From Neolewinella antarctica (GTDB lineage Bacteria > Bacteroidota > Bacteroidia > Chitinophagales > Saprospiraceae): a stretch of DNA of 64,000 nucleotides. The notes under the pieces are model-generated. The model did no database searches and was not told the origin of the DNA. It saw only the letters and a list, made by a program, of their open reading frames with translations. The stretch is from assembly GCF_011927835.1 (NCBI RefSeq), contig NZ_JAATJH010000010.1, positions 40,914-104,913 on the forward strand. Direction: 5' to 3'. Numbering within the stretch: position 1 is the stretch's first letter; each line of letters begins with the position of its first letter. Below are positions 16,484 through 25,782 of this stretch, in pieces. The position numbers and the translations under genes are program-made.

Positions 16484-18394
16484 TTAGGCCAGGGATTCAT
16501 CCATAATCGTCTGCACCACCTCCGGATTAAGCAGCGTGCTAATGTCACCCAGATTGGCAGTATCCTTACTCGCGATTTTCCGTAAGATTCTGCGCATGAT
16601 CTTCCCACTCCGCGTCTTCGGTAAGCCGCCCGTAAACTGAATCTTTTGCAGTTTTGCGATCGGCCCGATCCGGTCGGTGATGAGTTGATTGATCTCTCTG
16701 CGCAAGTTCTCGGGGTCGCGGCCCTCCCCCGTTTCTTTGAGCGTAACGTAGCCGTAGAGTGCGTTACCCTTGATGTCGTGCGGGAAGCCGACGACTGCGC
16801 TTTCGGCCACGGCGGGGTGCTCGTTGATGGCATCTTCGATGGGCGCGGTGCCGAGGTTGTGGCCGCTGACGATGATGACGTCGTCCACCCGGCCGGTGAT
16901 ACGGTAGTAGCCGACGGTGTCACGTAGGGCGCCGTCGCCGGTGAAGTAGTTGCCGGGGTAAGCGGTGAAATAGGTCTCGCGGTAACGTTCGTGGTTGCCG
17001 TAGATCGTGCGGGCGATGCTGGGCCAGGGGAACTTGATGGCCAGCCGGCCTTCAACGCTGTTGCCCTGTATTTCCTGGCCACTCTCATCCATTAGCACCG
17101 GTTGGATGCCCGGCATGGGGAGGGTGGCGAAAGTTGGGATGGTCGGTGTGGAGTACGGAATGGGACTGATCATGATGCCGCCCGTTTCGGTCTGCCACCA
17201 GGTGTCGATGATGGGGCTGTTTTTCTTCCCCACGTTCTCGTTGTACCAGTGCCAGGCTTCTTCGTTAATGGGTTCACCGACCGTGCCGAGCACTTTCAAA
17301 CTACTGAGGTCGTGCTTGTTGACGAAGTCGATGTTCTCCTTGGCGAGGGCGCGGATGGCCGTTGGGGCCGTGTAAAACTGGCTTACTTGGTGCTTTTTAA
17401 CGATCTCCCAGAAACGTCCGTAGTCGGGGTAAGACGGCACGCCCTCGAACATGACTGAAGTGGCCCCGTTGGCCAGTGGGCCGTAGACGATGTAGCTGTG
17501 GCCAGTAATCCAACCAATGTCGGCGGTGCACCAGTAGACGTCTTCTTCGCGGTATTGGAAAGCGTTCTTAAAGGTGTAAGCAGTGTAGACCATGTAGCCG
17601 CCGGTGGTATGGACCATGCCCTTTGGCTTGCCGGTGGAACCCGAGGTATAGAGAATGAAAAGTGGGTCCTCGGCGTCGACAATGGTGGCGGGCCGGTCGG
17701 GCTCGGCTGCATCCAGTAAGCTCTGCATCCAGCGATCGCGCCCCTCCTGCATGCTTACTTTGCCGCCGGTGCGTCTGACGACGAGGGAGGTGCCCACGCC
17801 AGGGCAGTCTTCCAGCGCTTCGTCGACGATCGTCTTGAGGTCAATCGTTTTTTTGCCCCGGTAGGAGCCGTCGGAGCAGATGACCAGTTTGCAGTCGCAG
17901 TCGTTGATGCGGGTGGACAACGCGGTGGCGCTGAAGCCGGCAAACACGACGGAATGAACGGCCCCGAGGCGGGCGCACGCCAGCAGCGAAACGGCCAGTT
18001 CGGGAATCATGGGCAGGTAGATGCAGACGCGGTCGCCCTTGCCGACGCCGTGGTCCGCCAGCACGTTCGCCATGCGGCAGACGCGCTCGTGAAGTTGGCG
18101 GTAAGTGATGTGCTGGGCCGCTTCCCCGGGGTCGTTGGGCTCGAAGAGGATCGCCGTTTTGTCGGCACGGGTGGCCAAGTGGCGGTCGAGGCAGTTCTCG
18201 GTGATGTTAAGTTTTGCGCCTTCGAACCACTTGATTTCGGGGGTGCTGAAATCCCAACTCAGGACCTTATCCCACTTCTTACGCCACAGGAAGTGTTCTT
18301 CGGCGATTTCTTCCCAGAACATTTCGGGGTTGCGGACGGATTTGCGGTACACCTGCCAGTACTCTTCGAGGTGTTTGATGTGGTAGTTTGACAT
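16484..18394 (-). CDS. acs: acetyl-CoA synthetase
   Basis: 636 aa, the usual length. Converts acetate, ATP and CoA to acetyl-CoA in two steps through acetyl-AMP. The adenylate-forming signature YTSGSTGKPKGMVH lies around 268-282, DTWWQTETG around 400, and the conserved C-terminal lysine is K598 in TRSGKIMRR, the site commonly controlled by acetylation. Cytoplasmic. It stands alone between two convergent or divergent neighbours, with a strong terminator downstream. It would let the cell use acetate released during polysaccharide deacetylation or fermentation. That link is inference. Confidence 0.96.
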   Translation of the reverse strand: MSNYHIKHLEEYWQVYRKSVRNPEMFWEEIAEEHFLWRKKWDKVLSWDFSTPEIKWFEGAKLNITENCLDRHLATRADKTAILFEPNDPGEAAQHITYRQLHERVCRMANVLADHGVGKGDRVCIYLPMIPELAVSLLACARLGAVHSVVFAGFSATALSTRINDCDCKLVICSDGSYRGKKTIDLKTIVDEALEDCPGVGTSLVVRRTGGKVSMQEGRDRWMQSLLDAAEPDRPATIVDAEDPLFILYTSGSTGKPKGMVHTTGGYMVYTAYTFKNAFQYREEDVYWCTADIGWITGHSYIVYGPLANGATSVMFEGVPSYPDYGRFWEIVKKHQVSQFYTAPTAIRALAKENIDFVNKHDLSSLKVLGTVGEPINEEAWHWYNENVGKKNSPIIDTWWQTETGGIMISPIPYSTPTIPTFATLPMPGIQPVLMDESGQEIQGNSVEGRLAIKFPWPSIARTIYGNHERYRETYFTAYPGNYFTGDGALRDTVGYYRITGRVDDVIIVSGHNLGTAPIEDAINEHPAVAESAVVGFPHDIKGNALYGYVTLKETGEGRDPENLRREINQLITDRIGPIAKLQKIQFTGGLPKTRSGKIMRRILRKIASKDTANLGDISTLLNPEVVQTIMDESLA

Positions 18395-18909
18395 GGTACA
18401 GGTTTTGGTGATTCTAATCGACCCAGGTGCGCCGAGCGACGGTTCTCCGCAGGTGAGCTAGCGGAAGAGTTAAGTCATCGGTTTAAGATTCGTGCGCTCC
18501 ACGGACTCATCACGCAACTCCGGAGAAGCGCGCGCGCCCTGGCAGTTGCAACGTTGTGGTTGATTGCCGTGATCAATCCAAAGAAGTGACGACTAGAAGA
18601 TGCCCCAAGATAACCGGGCTTAGCTAATTTAGGGAATCAAGCTCCGGATTTAGCGGTGACCGGCTGCGGTGAGCTCGGCACTGGACGATTCGTACGCACC
18701 GGCGATCCCCCGGCAAACTAGATAGATCCTAACAACCGAAAGGAATGGCCGCCCGAAAGCACCCGCACCAGTCCGGCTAAAGGTTAAAGTAGCCAACTGC
18801 TAGCGGTCCAGGCACCCTACCCCGCTACCTTGTCATCGCTTTCGAACCACTAGGCCCCTTGCACGGAGGCCGTTTTACGTAAAAACCTACTTCACAACCA
18901 ACCACCAAC
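18395..18909. other. intergenic region, divergent acs / T9SS gene
   Basis: 515 nt with no supported open frame or RNA gene. A TACCTTG element at 18826-18832, 77 nt before the downstream start, is a candidate -7 box. CCTGTACC abuts the acs start codon but is likely chance. No strong hairpin seen. Confidence 0.4.
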
Positions 18910-20679
18910 ATGACCAGGCTATTTTCGCTGCTGGCAATTTGCACCTTGCCCGCCCTCCTCACCGCCCAGAACCTCGGTGAAGGGCTCCTCCGCGACGACC
19001 TCACGCTCCGACCGCTGCGGGACGTCCCCAAACCCGCCTACCTCGAATCCTTTACCGACCCGTCTTTCGGCACCACCATCCGCCGGATTTCCGACGCCGG
19101 GCCGGGTAACCTGATCGTGCCCATGTACAGCACGGTGCAGGCGTGGAACGCGGACGAATCCCGCATGATCCTGCTCAACCAGACCCGCGACCGGCACGTG
19201 CTGCTCGACGGGACGACGTACGCGTTCGTGCGGCAGTTGGATGACGTCCGGCCGGCCGACGTCGAACAGATCTTTTGGGATTTTGACGATCCGGACGTGT
19301 TCTACTATCCGGAGGGTAACACGAGGGATTTTATTCGGTACACCGTTTCCACCGGCGCTAAGGAAACCATCGTCAATCTAGAGGGTATTTCGAATTGCAC
19401 CGGGACGGCGGAAATGGGTAACGACGTACAAATGATGTCGTGGGATTCCGACGTGTTCACCTGGCGTTGCGACGGGGTAACGGCCTTTAGTTACAGTATT
19501 TCCACGGCGGAGCTCACCACCTTTGCTATCTCCGCCGTCAACGACGTTGCACCCGCGGCCGCGCCCAGTGGCAACCGCTACTACCACCAGACGGACGTGT
19601 ACGCCGCCGACGGCACCAAGACCGGCGACCTCAACGAGACCGGGGGCGAACACGCCTGTCTCGGAAAATTAGCTAACGGCAACGACGCCTACTTCGCGAT
19701 TTCCTTTGCGGAGGGTCCGCGGGGTGGCTGCCTCGGCGACATCATCGCGCACGACCTCACGACGGGCGACTGCTTCCCCGTCATCAGCCAGGCGCAGGGG
19801 TACGACTATTCGCAATCCGGTACCCACATTTCCGCCCTCGCCCACAAAAACACCCAGGGTGGCTGGCTGGCCGCATCCATGGTTGGTTACGACCGGGATG
19901 GGCAAGCGTTACTGGACCAAGAACTCGTCATTGCCCGGGTCGAGCGCGGCAACGTCGCAGTGTACCGCATCGGCCACCACCGGAGCGACGAGGACCAATT
20001 TGATTATTACGGCGAGCCGCACGCGGTGATTAGCCCGACGGGCACGCGGGTGCTGTTCGGCTCCGACTGGAGTGGCGCGGACGACGGCGAATCCGTCGAT
20101 TCGTACGTAGTGGAATTGCCGGCTTATTCGGTGGCGTTGCCCGTCGACCTGGTGTTCTTTACCGGCCGCGCGCTGGACAAATCCAACGAATTAACCTGGC
20201 GCACCGCGGCGGAAGAAAATACGGAGTACTATCTTTTGCGGCGTAGCACTGACGGTGTCACTAATTGGAAAGAGGTGGCGCGGACGCAGGGTGCCGGGTC
20301 GAGTACGGCGGAGCGGCGGTACCAACTGTCCGATCCGAATCCGCTACCTACTACCTTTTACCGGTTATCCAGTATTGATTTTGACGGGTCCGAGCAGCGG
20401 AGCGACGTAATCCAGATTAACCGCACTACACTGGCCGCGAACGCCCTGACGGCTTTCCCGAACCCCGCCGCCACTCATACCGTGGTCAAGTTCGATCACC
20501 CGGGGCGCGGTCTTGTTTCCGTTGACGTATTTACTGCTAATGGCGAAGTCGTGACGCGGGGGCCCACGCATTCCGGGGAATTTGAGATTAATACGGAAAG
20601 TCTGGCAACCGGTCTTTACTTTTTTCGGGTGTACGGCGCTGAGGGCGTCGTGGGTACGGGACGGTTCATTAAGCGGTAA
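18910..20679 (+). CDS. T9SS-exported protein, propeller-like, unknown function
   Basis: 589 aa. The signal peptide ends LLTAQ (residue 20). Residues about 40-410 contain repeated beta-strand segments with Trp/Asp turns (for example VQAWNADESRMILLN and HAVISPTGTRVLFGSDWSG), similar in style to WD40-like or oligogalacturonate-lyase-type propellers. The lyase metal-binding residues could not be confirmed. Residues about 420-500 resemble a fibronectin-like linker (LTWRTAAEENTEYYLLRRS), and the last 80 form a T9SS type A sorting domain. Surface-exposed or secreted. A copy of the short interspersed repeat (19548-19567) is read in frame as VAPAAAPSG. Confidence 0.75.
   Translation: MTRLFSLLAICTLPALLTAQNLGEGLLRDDLTLRPLRDVPKPAYLESFTDPSFGTTIRRISDAGPGNLIVPMYSTVQAWNADESRMILLNQTRDRHVLLDGTTYAFVRQLDDVRPADVEQIFWDFDDPDVFYYPEGNTRDFIRYTVSTGAKETIVNLEGISNCTGTAEMGNDVQMMSWDSDVFTWRCDGVTAFSYSISTAELTTFAISAVNDVAPAAAPSGNRYYHQTDVYAADGTKTGDLNETGGEHACLGKLANGNDAYFAISFAEGPRGGCLGDIIAHDLTTGDCFPVISQAQGYDYSQSGTHISALAHKNTQGGWLAASMVGYDRDGQALLDQELVIARVERGNVAVYRIGHHRSDEDQFDYYGEPHAVISPTGTRVLFGSDWSGADDGESVDSYVVELPAYSVALPVDLVFFTGRALDKSNELTWRTAAEENTEYYLLRRSTDGVTNWKEVARTQGAGSSTAERRYQLSDPNPLPTTFYRLSSIDFDGSEQRSDVIQINRTTLAANALTAFPNPAATHTVVKFDHPGRGLVSVDVFTANGEVVTRGPTHSGEFEINTESLATGLYFFRVYGAEGVVGTGRFIKR
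19548..19567 (+). repeat. short interspersed repeat inside a coding sequence
   Basis: TGCACCCGCGGCCGCGCCCA, read in frame as part of VAPAAAPS. It matches the short form seen between genes. Confidence 0.6.
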
Positions 20680-21088
20680 GTGTTGTCCGTGCTGCTCCCG
20701 CATTATCTGTTCAGCATCGGCCAGCTGCCTGGATAAGTCGCAGGGCGAGCATCTCGTTTTCCGCCACGGAACCCGTTGGGGTCGGCCGTTAGTCAGTAGT
20801 TGCGGCGTCGGCGGAGGGTTGGAGAGATTGGGTACGGTGGCCGGCAGCTTGGTCGAAATTACCATCTCGTCGGAAAAGAACTTCGCTCCTCAACGCTCCC
20901 AAAAGCCATGCTTTTACGTGTTTCCCCGGCACCAACACCGGTAGCTATCGCCCCCCCCGCCCGGTTAATCACGGTGAGGCAAGCAACAAATCGTACTTTA
21001 CCCACCGGCGACCAAACTTTAGCCACCAGCAGTCCTTAACATACGTGACTTTCCGTTCTCCCCAGATTTAGACAACACCGCCCCGCTG
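20680..21088. other. intergenic region before the dikinase-like gene
   Basis: 409 nt. A C-rich run (20950-20959) and TACTTTA at 20995-21001 are the only notable features. The latter lies 87 nt before the next start and might be a -7 box. The minus-strand frame crossing it has a composition unlike the neighbouring genes and was rejected. Confidence 0.4.
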
Positions 21089-24010
21089 ATGCTGAACCGT
21101 ATTTTGCCGTTTCTCTCCCTGTTCCTTTTCGCTCTCCCCCTGGCCGCCCAGACCGACGTGGCGGCCCTCATCCAAGAATTCCAGGAACGCGACCGGGGTC
21201 CCTACCAGGACATCCGCTGGTTCTGCGCCGACGGTAGCAACCGCCACCCGCGCGAGGGCTGCTCGACGCAGAGCAACCGCAACTTCCAGCACGCCCGCTA
21301 CCTGCCCGAGATCGTCCAACTCGGCCGGGAGGAGAACATCTATCTCGCACAGATCCTCACCAATACCGACCAAAAAGACTTTTGGGACGCCGAGAACGAC
21401 CACTCCCGCATGATTCAGTACCAACTGGGTCAGTACCTCGCCGCGATTGACGACGGCTGGGTGAACCGCAAGGGGCAATATTACCGGGGTGCCTTTCAGG
21501 TGGAAGACGAAATGGCCTGGGGCCGCGATTTCCTCAACTGGGTGATGGGTAAAGAGGACGGACTGCGCGAGAATTTTTACCTGATCCGCCAGAGCCTGAA
21601 GGACATTCCGCACCGTAAGGACGACGACCTCACCCAAAAAATTCGCAACGACTCCAAAGCCATCGCCGACCGCTACGGTGAGTTTATGGAGCTGCGCATC
21701 AAAATCCACGGATCGCCGGAAGGTAAGGACGCACTGGCCGTCGACCAATTCATCGCGGAGAACGAGGGCGAACTCAACGACCGGAACCTGACCGCGAAAG
21801 CACGTGAACTGGCCGCCGACATCCGCACCGCCTACGTCGACCGGGACTACGTGGCCGACATCGCCGCCATCAACCGCACGATCCCGAAATCCGCGAACAG
21901 TAAACTACAAGCCAAGATCACCGCCTTCACCGACGCCCACCCGATGGTGCAGGGGGACGCCGCCGCCGGGGCCATCGCCCGCCTGACGGCCGCTACCGAG
22001 CTCATGCTCACCATCCGCGAAGAACTCATCGGCGAGAGCAAGTACTGGCGCCTGGAACCGCTAGACATCAGTGTCGCCCTCGAAAACCTCATCTTTTCCA
22101 CCGCCAGCGAGTGGCAACCGACCACGACGCGCGAACGGATGGAAAAGATCTGCTACCTGGGTCAGGCCGCCACCGGCGCGGGCTACGTAGAGATGTGGGA
22201 ATGGGACGAAGCCCTGCCCCAACTGGCCGACCCGAACGACCGCTATATCTTCCCCCGCAGCGCCAACGAATACCTCGACGCGGCCCGTCGCTTCGTCGAG
22301 TGGGGCGTGAGCACGAACCGGGCCGCCTATGGCAAAGTCGTCGAGCGTTACGTGGAGTTCGAGCCGAAAGCCATCACCTTTCTGGACAACCGCATTCGCG
22401 GTTCCGTCCTCCTACCACTCGGTAACGAAGTCGGCGAACTGGGCGACTGGGTAGCCACGGTCGGCAACCTACGCAACGCCGTGCTCGACCTCCCGAACCA
22501 GGGCTCCATGCGCGGCCTTAACCCCGGCTACGCCCGTGGTAGACTCCGGGTGATCGAAGGCAACCCGGAGCACGTGGAAGTCAACCCGAACGATATTTTC
22601 ATTTTCGCTACCCCACCGGCCGACCTTAAGCCGGTCGGAGGGATCGCCACGGTGAACGAAGGCAACATGGTCAGTCACGTCCAGTTGCTCGCCCGTAACC
22701 TTGGCATCCCGAACGCCGTGCTAACCGACGAGCAATTCGCCGCCCTGAAAAGCTACGACGGCGACGACGTTTTTTACGCCGTAAGCAACCGCGGAACGGT
22801 CAACATGAAACCGGCCAGCGAAATGACGGACGAGGAAAACGAACTCTTTGCCGTGCGCGAACGGGGCAACGACCGCATTACCGTGCCGACCGATCAGTTA
22901 CGCCTCGACGTGAACCGGCTGGTCAACATGCGGGAGATCCGGAGTAAAGACAGTGGGAAATTGGCCGGTCCGAAAGCGGCTAACCTCGGTCAGTTGAAGG
23001 CTTTATTTCCGGACGAAGTCGTCGAGGGTTTGGTCATTCCCTTCGGCGTGTTCCGCGCGCACATGGACCAACCCATGCCGGGGCAACGCGGGAGCTACTG
23101 GGAGTTTTTGAACCAGCGCTTTAAGGAAGCGAAGGGGATGGAAGACAATGGCACCGACCCGGCTACCGTGGAGTCTTTTTCACTTCGCAATCTTGCTACG
23201 TTGCGGGAGGCCATTATGCAGATTCCCATTCAGCCGGAACTGGTGAACGCGCTACGGAATGACTTCAAAAGTGTATTGGGGGATGACCTCGGTAAGGTGC
23301 CTGTCTTTTTGCGGTCAGACACTAACATGGAGGACCTGTCCGACTTCACCGGTGCGGGCCTCAACCTGACGGTCTTCAACGTCGTCGAGGAAGAGAAGAT
23401 CATGGAGGGCATCCGTAAGGTCTGGGCGAGCCCCTACACCGAGCGGAGCTTCAAGTGGCGGCAGCGGTTACTGCTGAACCCCGAGAACGTGTTCCCAAGC
23501 ATTCTGATCATCCCCAGTGTCGACGTGGATTATTCTGGTGTCATGATCACAAAGGGGGTAAGCACTGGTTGGGCGGGCGACGTAACGGTGGCCTTTAGCC
23601 GGGGTGCCGGCGGTGCCGTCGACGGCCAGGCCGCCGAAGCTTGGTTGCTGCCCTACGCGGGCGGAAGTACTTTGCTCTCCCCCGCCCGCGAACGCCTGCA
23701 CCGCCGCCTGCCCGTTGCGGGTGGTTCGGTGATGGTGCCCGCCGGTTTCGACAAACGCGTCCTGACCGAGCAGAACCTACGTGACCTGCGCGACATCTCG
23801 GTGAAGGTGGAGAGCATCATGCCCGAGAGCACGGGGGAGACGGGCGGTACGCACTGGGACGTTGAGCTTGGCTTCCAGAACGATAAAATCTTCCTTTTCC
23901 AGATTCGCCCCTTCGTGGAGAATCAGCGGGCGCAGTCTTCTGATTATTTGGAGAAGATTAGCCCGCGGCCGGAGGAGGATATTAATTTGGATTTGGAGGC
24001 GGCTATTTGA
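21089..24010 (+). CDS. exported PEP-synthase / glucan-dikinase-like protein
   Basis: 973 aa. A clear signal peptide (1-21, ending LPLAAQ). The middle contains a swivelling phosphohistidine-domain motif, MVSHVQLLARNLGIPNAV, with H530 as the likely phosphocarrier. The C-terminal third is an ATP-grasp PEP/pyruvate-binding domain (LAGPKAANLGQL at about 630, VFLRSDTNMEDLSDFTGAGL at about 738, and VELGFQNDKIFLFQIRPF near the end). A swivelling domain placed before the ATP-grasp domain, with the SHVxxxARN motif, is the order found in alpha-glucan water dikinases rather than PEP synthase. The N-terminal 450 residues are helical with no recognised domain. An exported ATP-dependent dikinase is odd because ATP is not expected outside the cytoplasm. 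Confidence 0.8.
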   Translation: MLNRILPFLSLFLFALPLAAQTDVAALIQEFQERDRGPYQDIRWFCADGSNRHPREGCSTQSNRNFQHARYLPEIVQLGREENIYLAQILTNTDQKDFWDAENDHSRMIQYQLGQYLAAIDDGWVNRKGQYYRGAFQVEDEMAWGRDFLNWVMGKEDGLRENFYLIRQSLKDIPHRKDDDLTQKIRNDSKAIADRYGEFMELRIKIHGSPEGKDALAVDQFIAENEGELNDRNLTAKARELAADIRTAYVDRDYVADIAAINRTIPKSANSKLQAKITAFTDAHPMVQGDAAAGAIARLTAATELMLTIREELIGESKYWRLEPLDISVALENLIFSTASEWQPTTTRERMEKICYLGQAATGAGYVEMWEWDEALPQLADPNDRYIFPRSANEYLDAARRFVEWGVSTNRAAYGKVVERYVEFEPKAITFLDNRIRGSVLLPLGNEVGELGDWVATVGNLRNAVLDLPNQGSMRGLNPGYARGRLRVIEGNPEHVEVNPNDIFIFATPPADLKPVGGIATVNEGNMVSHVQLLARNLGIPNAVLTDEQFAALKSYDGDDVFYAVSNRGTVNMKPASEMTDEENELFAVRERGNDRITVPTDQLRLDVNRLVNMREIRSKDSGKLAGPKAANLGQLKALFPDEVVEGLVIPFGVFRAHMDQPMPGQRGSYWEFLNQRFKEAKGMEDNGTDPATVESFSLRNLATLREAIMQIPIQPELVNALRNDFKSVLGDDLGKVPVFLRSDTNMEDLSDFTGAGLNLTVFNVVEEEKIMEGIRKVWASPYTERSFKWRQRLLLNPENVFPSILIIPSVDVDYSGVMITKGVSTGWAGDVTVAFSRGAGGAVDGQAAEAWLLPYAGGSTLLSPARERLHRRLPVAGGSVMVPAGFDKRVLTEQNLRDLRDISVKVESIMPESTGETGGTHWDVELGFQNDKIFLFQIRPFVENQRAQSSDYLEKISPRPEEDINLDLEAAI

Positions 24011-24047
24011 GGATTTGATTAATTAAGATAAGTCACGCACTACGCGT

Positions 24048-24115
24048 CAGTTACACATCTGATGAACTTTCGAAAACTTCGCTACGCTACGTTTCTCGAA
24101 AGATGCATCCGATGA
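24048..24115 (+). repeat. 68-bp structured element, left copy
   Basis: Begins CAGTTACACATCTGATGAAC and ends GATGCATCCGATGA. Between these lies a hairpin with TTTCGA/TCGAAA arms. The same flanks enclose a different hairpin in the inverted right copy at 24203-24270. Confidence 0.75.
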
Positions 24116-24202
24116 CCGCCGTTGGCAGCAGCGCAGCTAGAACTGACTTAATTTAAAGTAAACAGTACGTCTAGGAATACTACCATGATCATAGTCCGGT
24201 TC

Positions 24203-24270
24203 TCATCGGATGTATCTTTTGCACAGGACGCGACGGCGCCCTGTGCAAAAGTTCATCAGATGTGTAACTG
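24203..24270 (-). repeat. 68-bp structured element, right (inverted) copy
   Basis: An inverted match to 24048-24115 in its outer 22 and 14 nt. The inner hairpin is different in sequence (TTTTGCACAGG paired with CCTGTGCAAAA, 11 bp) but of the same length. Conserved flanks with compensating inner stems suggest selection for structure. It ends 18 nt before the start of the serine hydrolase gene. Confidence 0.75.
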
Positions 24271-24288
24271 GACGGCAACACCACTAAC

Positions 24289-25605
24289 ATGAAAACTAAA
24301 CATTACCTACTACTAGCCACCCTAACCCTACTCCTGACCATCCTAATCCCCTGGCGCCCCGCCGAAGGCTACCCCATTCTCGGCGGCGTGGAGCGCACCG
24401 ACATCCGCCGACTCGTGCGGTTGGAGCGCATGGATAGCGCGAAGTTGGTCCGCACCCTCCCCTACGGAAGCCGCCACGGCATCGATTATGTGCGGCTTAA
24501 CCTGATGGGCCGGCCCCTGGACTCTAATCTCGTTGCCCGCGATGCGGCGCTGGAAGAAGAGCTCGAAGACCTCATCCCCAACCGGGGCCGTGCCTATTCT
24601 TTGGCCATCATGGACATCACCGAGGGGCGGGAACCCCGTTACGTCGAACGGAACGCCGACCTCGGCTACCAGCCGGGCAGCGTCGGCAAGTTAGCCGTGA
24701 TTACCGGCATCATGTGCGAGCTGGAGAACGTGTACGTCGACAGCATCGAAAAACGCTGGGAGCTACTCCGGACGAAAAAGGTACGCGGCGGTGCCTTCGC
24801 CGTCTACGACCACCACACCATCCCGGAATACGACCCGGAAACGGAGCAGTACAGCCGCCCGCGCGTCAACCAGCAGCACGTCTTCTCGCTCTACGAATGG
24901 ATCGACCACATGATGTCCGTGTCCAACAACGGAGCGGCGTCGGTGGTCTGGCGGGAAGCGATGTTGATGCACGCTTTCGGCCAGGATTACCCGGACCTGA
25001 CGGAGGAGCAAGCCAATGAGTACTTCCGCACGACGAACCGCCGCAAACTGAGCGACATCTCCCACGAAGTCGTTAACCAACCCCTGCGCGACATGGGCAT
25101 CAGCCGCGACGAGTGGCGGTTGGGCACGATGTTTACGCGGGGTGCTTCGGCGATCGTCCCGCCCCAGCAGGGCAGCACGGGTACCCCCCGCGGGATGATG
25201 AAGTGGATGACGGCCCTCGAATCCGGCAAAGTCATCGACCCACGTACGAGCCTGGAGATTAAGCGCCTGATGTACATGACCGACCGGCGGATTCGTTACG
25301 CCCACTCGCCCGTGCTGGACAGCGCCGCCGTGTACTTCAAATCGGGGTCGCTCTACGGTTGCCGCGCGGGCACGAGTTGTGGCAAGTATAAAGGCAACCG
25401 GATGAACTATATGAACTCCGTCGCCATCGTTGAGCAACCGGACGGTGCCCGTTACCTCGTGGCGCTGATGACGAACGTACTCGGCAGAAACTCCGCTTAC
25501 GACCACCAGTTGTTGGCTAACCGAATCGATAAGTTGATCCGGAAGGACGTGCCCGGGATGGTGGACCCTTCGGAGGGGGTGGTCCGACCGGATAGTGATG
25601 ACTAA
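24289..25605 (+). CDS. serine hydrolase with class A beta-lactamase / DD-peptidase fold
   Basis: 438 aa with an N-terminal signal or anchor segment (about 5-21), so periplasmic. The three active-site motifs of penicillin-recognising enzymes are present in order: S131-V-G-K134 (SxxK), S212-N-N (SxN) and K351-S-G (KSG). The spacing between motifs is wider than in true class A beta-lactamases because of inserts at about 155-205 and 225-320. It may be a peptidase or esterase rather than a drug-resistance enzyme, and no resistance claim is made. It stands alone between an inverted-repeat region and an intrinsic terminator. Confidence 0.8.
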   Translation: MKTKHYLLLATLTLLLTILIPWRPAEGYPILGGVERTDIRRLVRLERMDSAKLVRTLPYGSRHGIDYVRLNLMGRPLDSNLVARDAALEEELEDLIPNRGRAYSLAIMDITEGREPRYVERNADLGYQPGSVGKLAVITGIMCELENVYVDSIEKRWELLRTKKVRGGAFAVYDHHTIPEYDPETEQYSRPRVNQQHVFSLYEWIDHMMSVSNNGAASVVWREAMLMHAFGQDYPDLTEEQANEYFRTTNRRKLSDISHEVVNQPLRDMGISRDEWRLGTMFTRGASAIVPPQQGSTGTPRGMMKWMTALESGKVIDPRTSLEIKRLMYMTDRRIRYAHSPVLDSAAVYFKSGSLYGCRAGTSCGKYKGNRMNYMNSVAIVEQPDGARYLVALMTNVLGRNSAYDHQLLANRIDKLIRKDVPGMVDPSEGVVRPDSDD

Positions 25606-25701
25606 GTAACTGCTTGGTGTGATGTTTTTTTACCACAAAAGACACAAAAGCACAAAGGGGTGTCTCTTGATGATTACTGAAATTACATTCTAGGATACCA
25701 T

Positions 25702-25737
25702 AAAGTGCCCGCTCTCAAACTCGAGGGCGGGCACTTT
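25702..25737. terminator. bidirectional intrinsic terminator
   Basis: AAAGTGCCCGC (25702-25712) pairs with GCGGGCACTTT (25727-25737), followed by TTA. It lies between the convergent serine hydrolase and sulfatase genes. Confidence 0.85.
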
Positions 25738-25782
25738 TTAGGTTGTTGTCTAACTAATCAAATCGGACACAAAAAAGTCTGC

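Noticed and set aside
18392..18402. CCTGTACC next to the acs start as a fifth regulon site
   Set aside because: Opposite orientation, directly on the start codon, no extended flank match. An 8-mer like this is expected about once or twice by chance in 64 kb.
20365..20865. 166-aa minus-strand frame crossing the end of the T9SS gene
   Set aside because: It overlaps the sorting domain antisense, and its intergenic part has proline/arginine-rich low-information sequence.
24763..25506. 247-aa frame opposite the serine hydrolase gene
   Set aside because: It lies wholly within a gene with all three active-site motifs and has no family features.
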